Shown here in pieces: positions 52,600 through 58,457 of a DNA stretch of 64,000 nt. Position 1 is the first letter of the stretch. Each line of letters begins with the position of its first letter. The notes beneath the pieces are model-generated. The model was given only the letters and a program-made list of their open reading frames with translations. It searched no databases and was not told the DNA's origin. Location of the stretch: the NCBI GenBank assembly GCA_023384675.1, contig JAHDVK010000020.1, positions 1-64,000 of the forward strand, given 5' to 3'. The DNA comes from Bryobacteraceae bacterium. GTDB taxonomy: Bacteria; Acidobacteriota; Terriglobia; Bryobacterales; Bryobacteraceae. A program made the translations under genes and the position numbers.

Positions 52600-53862
52600 T
52601 TGAAAATCGACATCCAGGTTGAACGCTGGCCCATCGACCGGCTCATTCCTTACGCAAGAAATGCCCGCACGCACACGGACGAGCAGGTAGCGCAGATCGC
52701 CGCTTCGATCGCAGAATTCGGGTGGACGAACCCGGTTCTGGTTGGCAGTGACGGCGTGCTCATCGCGGGCCATGCCCGGCTGATGGCGGCGCGGAAGCTG
52801 GCGATGGCCGAAGTGCCGGTGATCGTGCTGGACCACCTGAGCGAGTCGCAGCGACGTGCCCTGGTGCTGGCGGACAACCGGCTTGCCCTTTCGGCAGCGT
52901 GGAATGAGGACATGCTGCGCGTCGAATTGGAGGCGTTGCGGGAAGACGATTACAACATCGATCTTCTCGGGTTCACGGATGAGGAGATTGAGAGCCTACT
53001 GGCTGAGCCGGAGTCCGAGTCTGCGGGGCAAACGGACGAGGATGCCGTGCCGGAGACGGCGGAGTCGGCGGTCACGGTGCCTGGTGATGTCTGGCTGCTG
53101 GGCCAGCACAGACTCTTGTGTGGCGACGCCACGGTGCTCGGCGATTTGGAGAAGGTGCTGGCCGGAGGCTTGGCCGACATGACCTTTTGCGACCCACCGT
53201 ACAACGTGAACTACGGCGCGACGATGAAAGACAAGCTCCGAGGCAAGTCGCACCGCAAGATCGCCAACGACAATCTGGGCGAGGACTTCGCCAAGTTCCT
53301 CCACGACGCCTGCGTCAATATGCTGGCGTTGACGAAGGGAGCCGTCTACATCTGCATGTCCTCCTCGGAGTTGCACACGCTGCAGAAGGCATTCCGCGAC
53401 GCGGGCGGGCACTGGTCGACGTTCGTGATCTGGGCCAAGAACACCTTCACGATGGGCCGCTCGGATTATCAGCGGCAGTACGAGCCGATTCTCTACGGCT
53501 GGAAGGAGGGCGCGGACCATTTCTGGTGCGGCGCCCGCGACCAGGGCGACGTGTGGTTCATCAAGAAGCCGCACGTGAACGACCTCCATCCGACGATGAA
53601 GCCGGTGGAGTTGGTGGAGCGCGCGGTGCGCAACAGCAGCAAGAGCCGGGACACTGTGCTCGATCCGTTTGGCGGCTCGGGGTCGACGCTGATCGCGTGC
53701 GAGAAAGCGGGGCGCCAGGCGCGCGTGATTGAATTGGAGCCAAAGTATTGCGATGTCATCATCCGCCGCTTCCAGCAATTCGCCGGCAAACCTGCCACCC
53801 TCGAGGGCGACGGACAAAGCTTCGACGAAATCGCAGTGGGACGAGGTGAGGTGGCAGCATGA
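52600..53862 (+). CDS. ParB-N domain fused to DNA methyltransferase (DPPY type)
   Basis: TTG 52600 with GAGG eight bases upstream gives 420 residues starting MKIDIQVERWPIDRLIPYAR. The ParB-like half (GVLIAGHARLMAARKLAMAE) is closely similar to that of the preceding gene. The methyltransferase half has motif IV FCDPPYNVNYG near 196 and motif I LDPFGGSGSTLIAC near 355, as in N6-adenine enzymes of the beta class. Reading an upstream frame from 52522 would cross the terminator hairpin and adds no conserved sequence. Confidence 0.9.
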   Translation: MKIDIQVERWPIDRLIPYARNARTHTDEQVAQIAASIAEFGWTNPVLVGSDGVLIAGHARLMAARKLAMAEVPVIVLDHLSESQRRALVLADNRLALSAAWNEDMLRVELEALREDDYNIDLLGFTDEEIESLLAEPESESAGQTDEDAVPETAESAVTVPGDVWLLGQHRLLCGDATVLGDLEKVLAGGLADMTFCDPPYNVNYGATMKDKLRGKSHRKIANDNLGEDFAKFLHDACVNMLALTKGAVYICMSSSELHTLQKAFRDAGGHWSTFVIWAKNTFTMGRSDYQRQYEPILYGWKEGADHFWCGARDQGDVWFIKKPHVNDLHPTMKPVELVERAVRNSSKSRDTVLDPFGGSGSTLIACEKAGRQARVIELEPKYCDVIIRRFQQFAGKPATLEGDGQSFDEIAVGRGEVAA

Positions 53863-54022
53863 TGTAGACCGCTGCCGCCGGGAGATGGTGCTGGCGGAGG
53901 AGCAGTTACGCGCGGGCAACCCTGATGTGGAAGGCCTGGTGCTCGCGCTGGCGGATTGGGCACAAGAGCTCAGAATTCTTGAAGGGCAACGAGACGAATG
54001 GAAGAGTGGATCCTCTCGCTGA
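53846..54022 (+). CDS. small helical phage protein
   Basis: A GTG at 53846 within the end of the methyltransferase gene starts a 58-residue helical product (VRWQHDVDRCRREMVLAEEQ, then ALADWAQELRILEGQRDEW). It overlaps the next gene by 25 bases. Chain-like overlaps are typical for phage genes. I do not recognise it. Confidence 0.45.
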   Translation: MRWQHDVDRCRREMVLAEEQLRAGNPDVEGLVLALADWAQELRILEGQRDEWKSGSSR

Positions 54023-54240
54023 TTGTGCCGGGCATCGCGCTGGTGTCCGGGCTGATCGCGACGTACGTGAGCCTGCAGAACCGGGCGTTGCTGGCCGAGG
54101 TTCGGCAGGAGTTGGCGGAACTCGAAAACCGGATCATCACGCGGATCAATGGCACGTACGTGCGCGCCGGAGAGTGCCGGTTGCGGGAGGAAGCGCTTGC
54201 GTCGCGGGTTCAGATGATGGTGGATAGGCGGGAGAAGTAG
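53998..54240 (+). CDS. small membrane protein with coiled coil
   Basis: The 80-residue protein has an N-terminal membrane segment (LIVPGIALVSGLIATYVSL) followed by a coiled-coil helix (NRALLAEVRQELAELENRI) and a charged tail. The layout resembles phage spanin-like or holin-associated proteins or bacterial YtxH-like proteins, but no specific family is recognised. Confidence 0.6.
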   Translation: MEEWILSLIVPGIALVSGLIATYVSLQNRALLAEVRQELAELENRIITRINGTYVRAGECRLREEALASRVQMMVDRREK

Positions 54241-54284
54241 GGCGATGACTCGCCTGAGGTGCGCTGTTAGCGTAGCCTGAGAAT

Positions 54285-54323
54285 GTGATGGCACTCCGAT
54301 GATTGTGGCGGAGCGGTTATCAC
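54285..54323. promoter_or_regulatory. nested dyad before HTH gene
   Basis: GTGAT (54285-54289) and ATCAC (54319-54323) enclose CTCCG (54294-54298) and CGGAG (54309-54313), forming a two-part stem 20 bases before the HTH gene ATG. It could be the operator of that regulator. Confidence 0.4.
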
Positions 54324-54343
54324 TCCAGAGTGGTTTGTGTGAA

Positions 54344-54673
54344 ATGAAGAAGCTACGCAACGGGAGTATAAATCAGCCAAGCGCGGGAAGCCGAATCGTG
54401 GCCAGCCTCCGCGAAGCAGCGGAGTGGGCGGAAGGTCGGGATGTAGGTGCCCGGGTCACCACGGTTGAGGTGCCAGAAGTGGATGTGCGAGCAGTGCGAC
54501 GGCGGCTCGGCCTGAGTCAGGCGGCGTTCGCGGCAAAGTTCGGGTTTCCGCCAGCCACCCTGCGCAATTGGGAACAGGGTCGGACACGACCTGATGGCCC
54601 GTCGCGGGTCCTGCTGGCGGTCATCGCCAGCCATCCGGAGGCGGTGGAGGACGCCCTCAAGAAAGCCAGCTGA
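54344..54673 (+). CDS. HTH antitoxin-like regulator (HigA/NadS type), orphan
   Basis: ATG 54344 gives 109 residues. The C-terminal half is an Xre-type helix-turn-helix in the HigA/NadS style (VRAVRRRLGLSQAAFAAKFG, PPATLRNWEQGRTRPDGPSR). These are antitoxins of RelE-type toxins, encoded directly upstream in this subfamily. The 103 bases upstream contain no toxin gene, so it is an orphan or a repurposed phage regulator. A dyad just before it may be its operator. Confidence 0.75.
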   Translation: MKKLRNGSINQPSAGSRIVASLREAAEWAEGRDVGARVTTVEVPEVDVRAVRRRLGLSQAAFAAKFGFPPATLRNWEQGRTRPDGPSRVLLAVIASHPEAVEDALKKAS

Positions 54674-54682
54674 AGGGAGAAA

Positions 54683-54705
54683 GCCGCCGGCGGGTGACCG
54701 GCGGC
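54683..54705. terminator. hairpin between convergent genes
   Basis: GCCGCCGG (54683-54690) and CCGGCGGC (54698-54705) pair perfectly around CGGGTGA, between the HTH stop and the end of the minus-strand operon. It could stop transcription from both sides, though no long T tract follows. Confidence 0.5.
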
Positions 54706-54724
54706 GGGAAGCAGGCTGTGTGGC

Positions 54725-55117
54725 CTACCCCATCCGTTCGAGCTTGCGGCCCAGATCTTCGAAGGCGTAGAACTCTGGGGTTCCGCCCTCGACCACCGGC
54801 GTCTCACCGGATTCACCTCCGTACTGCGCGACTCCATCCGGGAGCCAGCCGTACTCGATCCAGCCCTCCTCGTCGGGGCCGATGCAGCCGAAGTAGAAAC
54901 CGGGGTAGGCGTCCGACAGGGCGGCGTAGGCGAAGTCGACCGCCTCGTCGGGCCGGGATTCGCGCATCAGGTGCATGAACTTCTCGGACTGGATGCGGTT
55001 GATCTTGTTGAGGACGGTGCCGATCGCGCCGGCGAAACGGTCCTGGCGCGCGGGATGGATGCGGAAGGCCACACCCGGTTGGGTGTAGACCTTGGCATGT
55101 TGAACGGGTCGGGGCAT
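54725..55117 (-). CDS. hypothetical phage protein (last gene of minus operon)
   Basis: The 130-residue acidic protein contains an N-terminal VAFRIHPARQDRFAGAIGTV segment and a C-terminal part rich in Gly and aromatic residues (YPGFYFGCIGPDEEGWIEYG). AAAGGAG lies upstream of its ATG, one base after the preceding gene. I do not recognise it. It is part of a five-gene minus-strand operon starting at 56385. Confidence 0.6.
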   Translation of the reverse strand: MPRPVQHAKVYTQPGVAFRIHPARQDRFAGAIGTVLNKINRIQSEKFMHLMRESRPDEAVDFAYAALSDAYPGFYFGCIGPDEEGWIEYGWLPDGVAQYGGESGETPVVEGGTPEFYAFEDLGRKLERMG

Positions 55118-55118
55118 T

Positions 55119-55361
55119 TCAGTTCGGTCTCCTTTCCGGGATGATGATGCCGGTCTGTTGTTTCAGAACCCGGCGCAGCAGGCGGCTGTCGTCCTCGCCG
55201 GGCTGGCGCTGGCGGTCGAGTTCGGCGGCGACGTCGGGATCGATCAGGAAGGCGACCTGGCCATCGGGGAGGGCGGTGACGCCCTCCATTTCTCCGATGG
55301 CGAGGCCGCGCAGTGCGTTGGCGACTTCCGCGTCGACGGTGATGCGCTTCCAGCCCTTCAT
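55119..55361 (-). CDS. hypothetical phage protein
   Basis: The 80-residue protein (MKGWKRITVDAEVANALRGL) has a middle beta segment (ALPDGQVAFLIDPDVAAEL) and a C-terminal Arg-rich helix. Its ATG overlaps the upstream DUF3489 stop by four bases. No family is recognised. Confidence 0.6.
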   Translation of the reverse strand: MKGWKRITVDAEVANALRGLAIGEMEGVTALPDGQVAFLIDPDVAAELDRQRQPGEDDSRLLRRVLKQQTGIIIPERRPN

Positions 55362-55918
55362 GCCTGGGCCTCCGGGAGGCGGTAGGCGCGGGCGCCGTCG
55401 TCGGTCTTGAGGGATTCGATGGCGAGGCCCATCTTCTTGCCGAGGCTGCCGGAGAGGAAGCCGCGGACGCTGTGCGACTGCCAGCCCGTGGCGGACATGA
55501 TCTGCTCGAGGGTGGCGCCTTCGGGGCGGCGGAGCAGGTCGAGGACGATGGCCTTCTTGCTGCCGGGGCGCGCCTCGCGCGGCTCCGTATCAATGGTGGC
55601 CTTGGTGGCCTTCCGCTTCGGCGCGGGCGCGGCAGGGGCCGCCGTGGGCGCGGGGGTGGGCGTCAGGGCCTGGATGGCGCGCCAGATGCGCGTGATGGCC
55701 GACTTGCGGTCTGTGAACTTCTTGACCGGCTTGAGGTCACCGAAGGGCGGCACCTCGGCGAAGTTGTTCCAGACCTCCACAAAGCGGGCCATGGGCCAGG
55801 CGGCGGCGAGTTTGGTGAGTTCCTTCTCGGAGGAGAAGGTGGCGTGGTCCTCGGGGATCGACTCGCCCGCGAGGTAGGCGGTGATGGTGTTTTCGGCATC
55901 GATGGCAAAGATGGTCAT
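55358..55918 (-). CDS. DUF3489 domain protein
   Basis: The 186-residue protein has an N-terminal region of about 90 residues, a Pro/Ala-rich linker, and a C-terminal DUF3489 domain (GSKKAIVLDLLRRPEGATLE, then QIMSATGWQSHSVRGFLSGS near residue 125). This domain is helix-turn-helix-like and common in phages and phage-derived regions. It probably binds DNA. Confidence 0.8.
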   Translation of the reverse strand: MTIFAIDAENTITAYLAGESIPEDHATFSSEKELTKLAAAWPMARFVEVWNNFAEVPPFGDLKPVKKFTDRKSAITRIWRAIQALTPTPAPTAAPAAPAPKRKATKATIDTEPREARPGSKKAIVLDLLRRPEGATLEQIMSATGWQSHSVRGFLSGSLGKKMGLAIESLKTDDGARAYRLPEAQA

Positions 55919-55933
55919 GAGAGTGGGTCCTTT

Positions 55934-56164
55934 CTATCGGTTGAGGCCGGCGAGTTTGTCGTCGGCGGTGATGGTGAGTTGCTTGTAGTAACCGCTGGCG
56001 GTACGAGCCCACCCGAAGGGTGTTTGGATCTCGTGCCGGGCGGCAATGCGGCTCAGTTTCAGGCGGTGGGCGCCGTTGGGGAAGTCCTTCTTGAGGTGGC
56101 CCCAGCGGTCGAGTTTCCAGCCGTTGCGAGTGGCCCAGGCGATCAGTTGGTCGCGGGTCAGCAT
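55934..56164 (-). CDS. hypothetical phage protein
   Basis: The 76-residue basic protein (MLTRDQLIAWATRNGWKLDR) starts two bases after the upstream gene. It has a helix followed by beta-like GHLKKDFPNGAHRLKLS. AAAGGA precedes the following gene. No family is recognised. Confidence 0.6.
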   Translation of the reverse strand: MLTRDQLIAWATRNGWKLDRWGHLKKDFPNGAHRLKLSRIAARHEIQTPFGWARTASGYYKQLTITADDKLAGLNR

Positions 56165-56166
56165 GG

Positions 56167-56385
56167 TCAGGCCTTCTGGCTCCGGTCGATGAGGCCGGTG
56201 GCGTCCTCGACGGAGGTCCGGATGTCGTTCCAGCAGTCGCGGCAGAAACGGGCGTGGTCGATTACGTTGCCGTTCGTATCCGTGACCGTCATCTTGCAGT
56301 GGATCGGTTTCGGCTCATCGCAGAGCGAGCATTCGATGTACGGCTGCGCGGCGCTGGTGGTGGGTTGCGGTTGAGTGTTCTGCAT
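56167..56385 (-). CDS. small zinc-ribbon-like phage protein
   Basis: The 72-residue product (start ATG 56385) has two Cys pairs, ECSLCDEPKPIHC near residue 19 and FCRDCWNDI near residue 48, consistent with a zinc ribbon. It heads the operon 56385 to 54725, and the promoter-like 30-bp module ends nine bases before its ATG. Confidence 0.65.
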   Translation of the reverse strand: MQNTQPQPTTSAAQPYIECSLCDEPKPIHCKMTVTDTNGNVIDHARFCRDCWNDIRTSVEDATGLIDRSQKA

Positions 56386-56394
56386 CGCGAACCC

Positions 56395-56424
56395 ATGAAT
56401 CACTTCACTTCCGCGAAGAAGCAA
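56395..56424 (-). promoter_or_regulatory. 30-bp promoter-like module, copy 4
   Basis: On the minus strand: TTGCTT, 16 bases ending in AG, TGATTCAT, nine bases before the ATG of the zinc-ribbon gene. This is the most divergent of four copies that share exact spacing. Confidence 0.6.
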
Positions 56425-56457
56425 GTTGAATCTGCGGATCACGTCGCAGAAAGTGAA

Positions 56458-56479
56458 GCCCCGGCGCGATGGCCGGGGC
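56458..56479 (-). terminator. cassette hairpin, copy 3
   Basis: GCCCCGGC (56458-56465) and GCCGGGGC (56472-56479) form a perfect 8-bp stem. On the minus strand it is followed by TTCACTTTC. It lies between the gene at 56499-56840 and the next module, so it would end that cassette. Confidence 0.65.
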
Positions 56480-56498
56480 GAGTGCTCTCTGTCGCAAC

Positions 56499-56840
56499 CT
56501 ACGCGGTCTCGTTTGATGCCTCGGCCTCCCACTTCAGCAGGTCCTCCATGCGATGGGTGACCTTCAGCCCACGCATCCCGTAGGAGTTGTCGATGAGTAC
56601 CATCGTCGCCTCGCCGTTCTGGGTCCAGATCTGGAGGCCGAGCCCTTGCGCCAAGATCTGGTCGGCCAGGGCCAGGACTCTTTCGGGCCTGACGAAGACG
56701 CTGATGTGCGCGTCGCCCCACTCGACATACCGGAAGCCGTGGTCACGCCGGACCCGGCGCTCGGCGCGGACACTGAACTCGCGCCGCTTGAATCCGGCGG
56801 CGAGCATCTTATCGGTGGCGGTCTTTGTTTGGATCAGCAT
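56499..56840 (-). CDS. hypothetical phage protein
   Basis: The 113-residue protein has an N-terminal helix (TKTATDKMLAAGFKRREFSV) and a beta-rich middle (FRYVEWGDAHISVFVRP), ending with a helix. It forms a one-gene cassette: module at 56849-56878, eight bases before its ATG, and hairpin at 56458-56479. No Shine-Dalgarno sequence is evident. The family is not recognised. Confidence 0.65.
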   Translation of the reverse strand: MLIQTKTATDKMLAAGFKRREFSVRAERRVRRDHGFRYVEWGDAHISVFVRPERVLALADQILAQGLGLQIWTQNGEATMVLIDNSYGMRGLKVTHRMEDLLKWEAEASNETA

Positions 56841-56848
56841 GGTGTTCG

Positions 56849-56878
56849 ATACATCACTCCGAACGGGCGAATGATCAA
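56849..56878 (-). promoter_or_regulatory. 30-bp promoter-like module, copy 3
   Basis: On the minus strand: CGC-TTGATC, 16 bases ending in AG, TGATGTAT, eight bases before the ATG at 56840. Confidence 0.65.
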
Positions 56879-56907
56879 GCGAGAAGGGGCGGAAAGGCGA
56901 AAGAAAA

Positions 56908-56929
56908 GCCCCGGCGCGCAGGCCGGGGC
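56908..56929 (-). terminator. cassette hairpin, copy 2
   Basis: GCCCCGGC (56908-56915) and GCCGGGGC (56922-56929) form the same 8-bp stem. On the minus strand TTTTCTTTC follows, a good terminator tail. It closes the two-gene cassette 57448-56955. Confidence 0.7.
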
Positions 56930-56954
56930 GAGTGCATCGAGGGCGTGCGTGGTT

Positions 56955-57224
56955 CTATTGGGCCTCTTCGAGCAGGACGCGGGTGGTGGGATCCGGTCCC
57001 CAAACGCGGCCGTTGTAGCTGACATGGGCGACCAGCGTGCCCGTCTTGGCGTCCGTGAGGCGCCCGGAGTCGCGCTTGAGTCCGGATGCGCCGAACCCTT
57101 CGGCATCCCGGAATTGCGCCCATCGGCGGCTCGCTTCCGCAAAGGAAGCGACGGGTACGCGCGACGTGGGCACGCCCCTTGCGCTGAGCGTCAGGATCAT
57201 CTTGGTTGTGGGTTTGGTGTTCAT
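56955..57224 (-). CDS. hypothetical phage protein
   Basis: The 89-residue protein (MNTKPTTKMILTLSARGVPT) has a helix with aromatic residues (FAEASRRWAQFRDAEGFGAS) and a beta hairpin (TGTLVAHVSYNGRVWGPD). This helix-then-hairpin arrangement resembles small phage proteins often annotated as hypothetical. It is the second gene of its cassette, 20 bases after the coiled-coil gene. Confidence 0.65.
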   Translation of the reverse strand: MNTKPTTKMILTLSARGVPTSRVPVASFAEASRRWAQFRDAEGFGASGLKRDSGRLTDAKTGTLVAHVSYNGRVWGPDPTTRVLLEEAQ

Positions 57225-57244
57225 GGTGTGGGTGCTTCCGATGG

Positions 57245-57448
57245 CTACTTCTTGCCGATGCCCCAGGTCTTGACGACCAGCTGCGTCAGGCGGCGGGCGT
57301 CGGCTTCGGCGCGGGCGTGGCGCGCCTGCAGGTCCTTAATCTGGCGGGCCAGATCGTCCGCTTCCTTGCGGGCGTCGCGGGCCGCTTTCTCGATCAGCTC
57401 GCGGTGCAGGCTGTTCGCTTCTTCCTGGGTGAGGTTTCTCTTTGCCAT
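57245..57448 (-). CDS. small coiled-coil phage protein
   Basis: The 67-residue protein is almost wholly a charged helix with heptad-like spacing (SLHRELIEKAARDARKEADD). AAGGAG lies eight bases before the ATG, unlike the other cassette-leading genes, and its leader is longer (20 bases from the module). No function can be assigned. Confidence 0.65.
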   Translation of the reverse strand: MAKRNLTQEEANSLHRELIEKAARDARKEADDLARQIKDLQARHARAEADARRLTQLVVKTWGIGKK

Positions 57449-57468
57449 CGTGGTCTCCTTGCACGAAC

Positions 57469-57498
57469 ATTCATCACTTCAAATGCGCCCCCGATCAA
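57469..57498 (-). promoter_or_regulatory. 30-bp promoter-like module, copy 2
   Basis: On the minus strand: CGC-TTGATC, 16 bases ending in AG, TGATGAAT, then 20 bases with a good ribosome site before ATG 57448. Confidence 0.65.
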
Positions 57499-57529
57499 GC
57501 GAATTGCGATCTGATTCAGAAGAAAAGAA

Positions 57530-57551
57530 GCCCCGGCGCGAGGGCCGGGGC
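57530..57551 (-). terminator. cassette hairpin, copy 1
   Basis: GCCCCGGC (57530-57537) and GCCGGGGC (57544-57551) form the shared 8-bp stem, followed on the minus strand by TTCTTTTCTTC. It ends the first cassette. Confidence 0.7.
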
Positions 57552-57574
57552 GTGGGGCTCTGGCTGGCGGGTGA

Positions 57575-57877
57575 TCAGGGGTTGAAGCGGTCGGCCACCT
57601 GGTAGACGCCGTCGACTCCGCGGGCCCAGACCACGTAGCCGTCCGGGCAGGCGGGTTCTTTGCCAGCCTCGAGGTCGCGCATCCGGCAGCGCATGTCGTT
57701 GTCGGCAAACTCCTTCGCCTCGCGCAGGCTGATCACGCCGCCGAGCGGTTCGTAGCGGCCGCCGTCAAATTCGGCGATCAGGAAGGCGTCGCTGAGTTCG
57801 GTCGTCTCCTCGATGCGGATGGTGAAGCCCGGCGTGGTGTTCGCGGGCGCCTTGGTGCGTTTGGTGGTGTTCTTCAT
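57575..57877 (-). CDS. hypothetical phage protein
   Basis: ATG 57877 gives 100 residues (MKNTTKRTKAPANTTPGFTI); an in-frame ATG six codons upstream lies inside the promoter-like module. A beta-rich part (DAFLIAEFDGGRYEPLGGVI) precedes a helix (LREAKEFADNDMRCRMRDLE) and a final strand-like YVVWARGVDGVYQV. Not recognised. It is the only gene of the first cassette. Confidence 0.65.
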   Translation of the reverse strand: MKNTTKRTKAPANTTPGFTIRIEETTELSDAFLIAEFDGGRYEPLGGVISLREAKEFADNDMRCRMRDLEAGKEPACPDGYVVWARGVDGVYQVADRFNP

Positions 57878-57886
57878 CGCGACACC

Positions 57887-57916
57887 ATTCATCACTCACG
57901 TTCGGCCATGAATCAA
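57887..57916 (-). promoter_or_regulatory. 30-bp promoter-like module, copy 1
   Basis: On the minus strand: CGC-TTGATT, 16 bases ending in AG, TGATGAAT, nine bases before ATG 57877. It shares the intergenic region with the divergent head operon. Confidence 0.65.
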
Positions 57917-57950
57917 GCGAAATCGACCGGGAAAGATTGAGAACTTCGAA

Positions 57951-58457
57951 ATGCCGCTGCTGAGCCTGCGGGGCTACGCCAAACATCGCGGCGTGAGTCT
58001 GGCGGCGGTGCAGAAAGCGATCAAAGCGGGCCGGATCGCCACGACGGCGGACGGCCAGATTGACAGTGTCCAGGCCGATGCGACGTGGGAGACGCGGACG
58101 CGCCCCGGCCAAAAGCGGGCTGCTGCAGTCCGCACTGTTATACCCGCGCCTGAACCCGTGCGCACGGATCCGGCCGGTGGCCTCGATTACTTCAAGGCCC
58201 GGGCAATTCGCGAGAGCTACCTCGCCCGCCTGGCCAAGATCGAGTTCGAGGAACGCACGGCGAAGCTGGTGAGCCGGGACGAAGTGCAGGTCGCGGCGTT
58301 CACCAAGGCGCGGACCGTGCGCGACAGTCTGCTGAACCTGCCGGACCGGCTGGCGGCGATGCTGGCCGCGGAGTCCGACGCCGACATTGTGCACCAGGTG
58401 ATGACCTCTGAGATTCGAAAGGCCCTCGATGAGCTCGCCGGCGCAGACAGCCACTGA
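57951..58457 (+). CDS. phage terminase small subunit, Nu1-like
   Basis: The 168-residue protein starts with an excisionase/Nu1-type winged helix (SLRGYAKHRGVSLAAVQKAI, KAGRIATTADGQID) and has a helical C-terminal part (RAIRESYLARLAKIEFEERT near residue 84). It matches the lambda Nu1 layout in position and domain order. It recognises the packaging site and recruits the large subunit. Confidence 0.85.
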   Translation: MPLLSLRGYAKHRGVSLAAVQKAIKAGRIATTADGQIDSVQADATWETRTRPGQKRAAAVRTVIPAPEPVRTDPAGGLDYFKARAIRESYLARLAKIEFEERTAKLVSRDEVQVAAFTKARTVRDSLLNLPDRLAAMLAAESDADIVHQVMTSEIRKALDELAGADSH

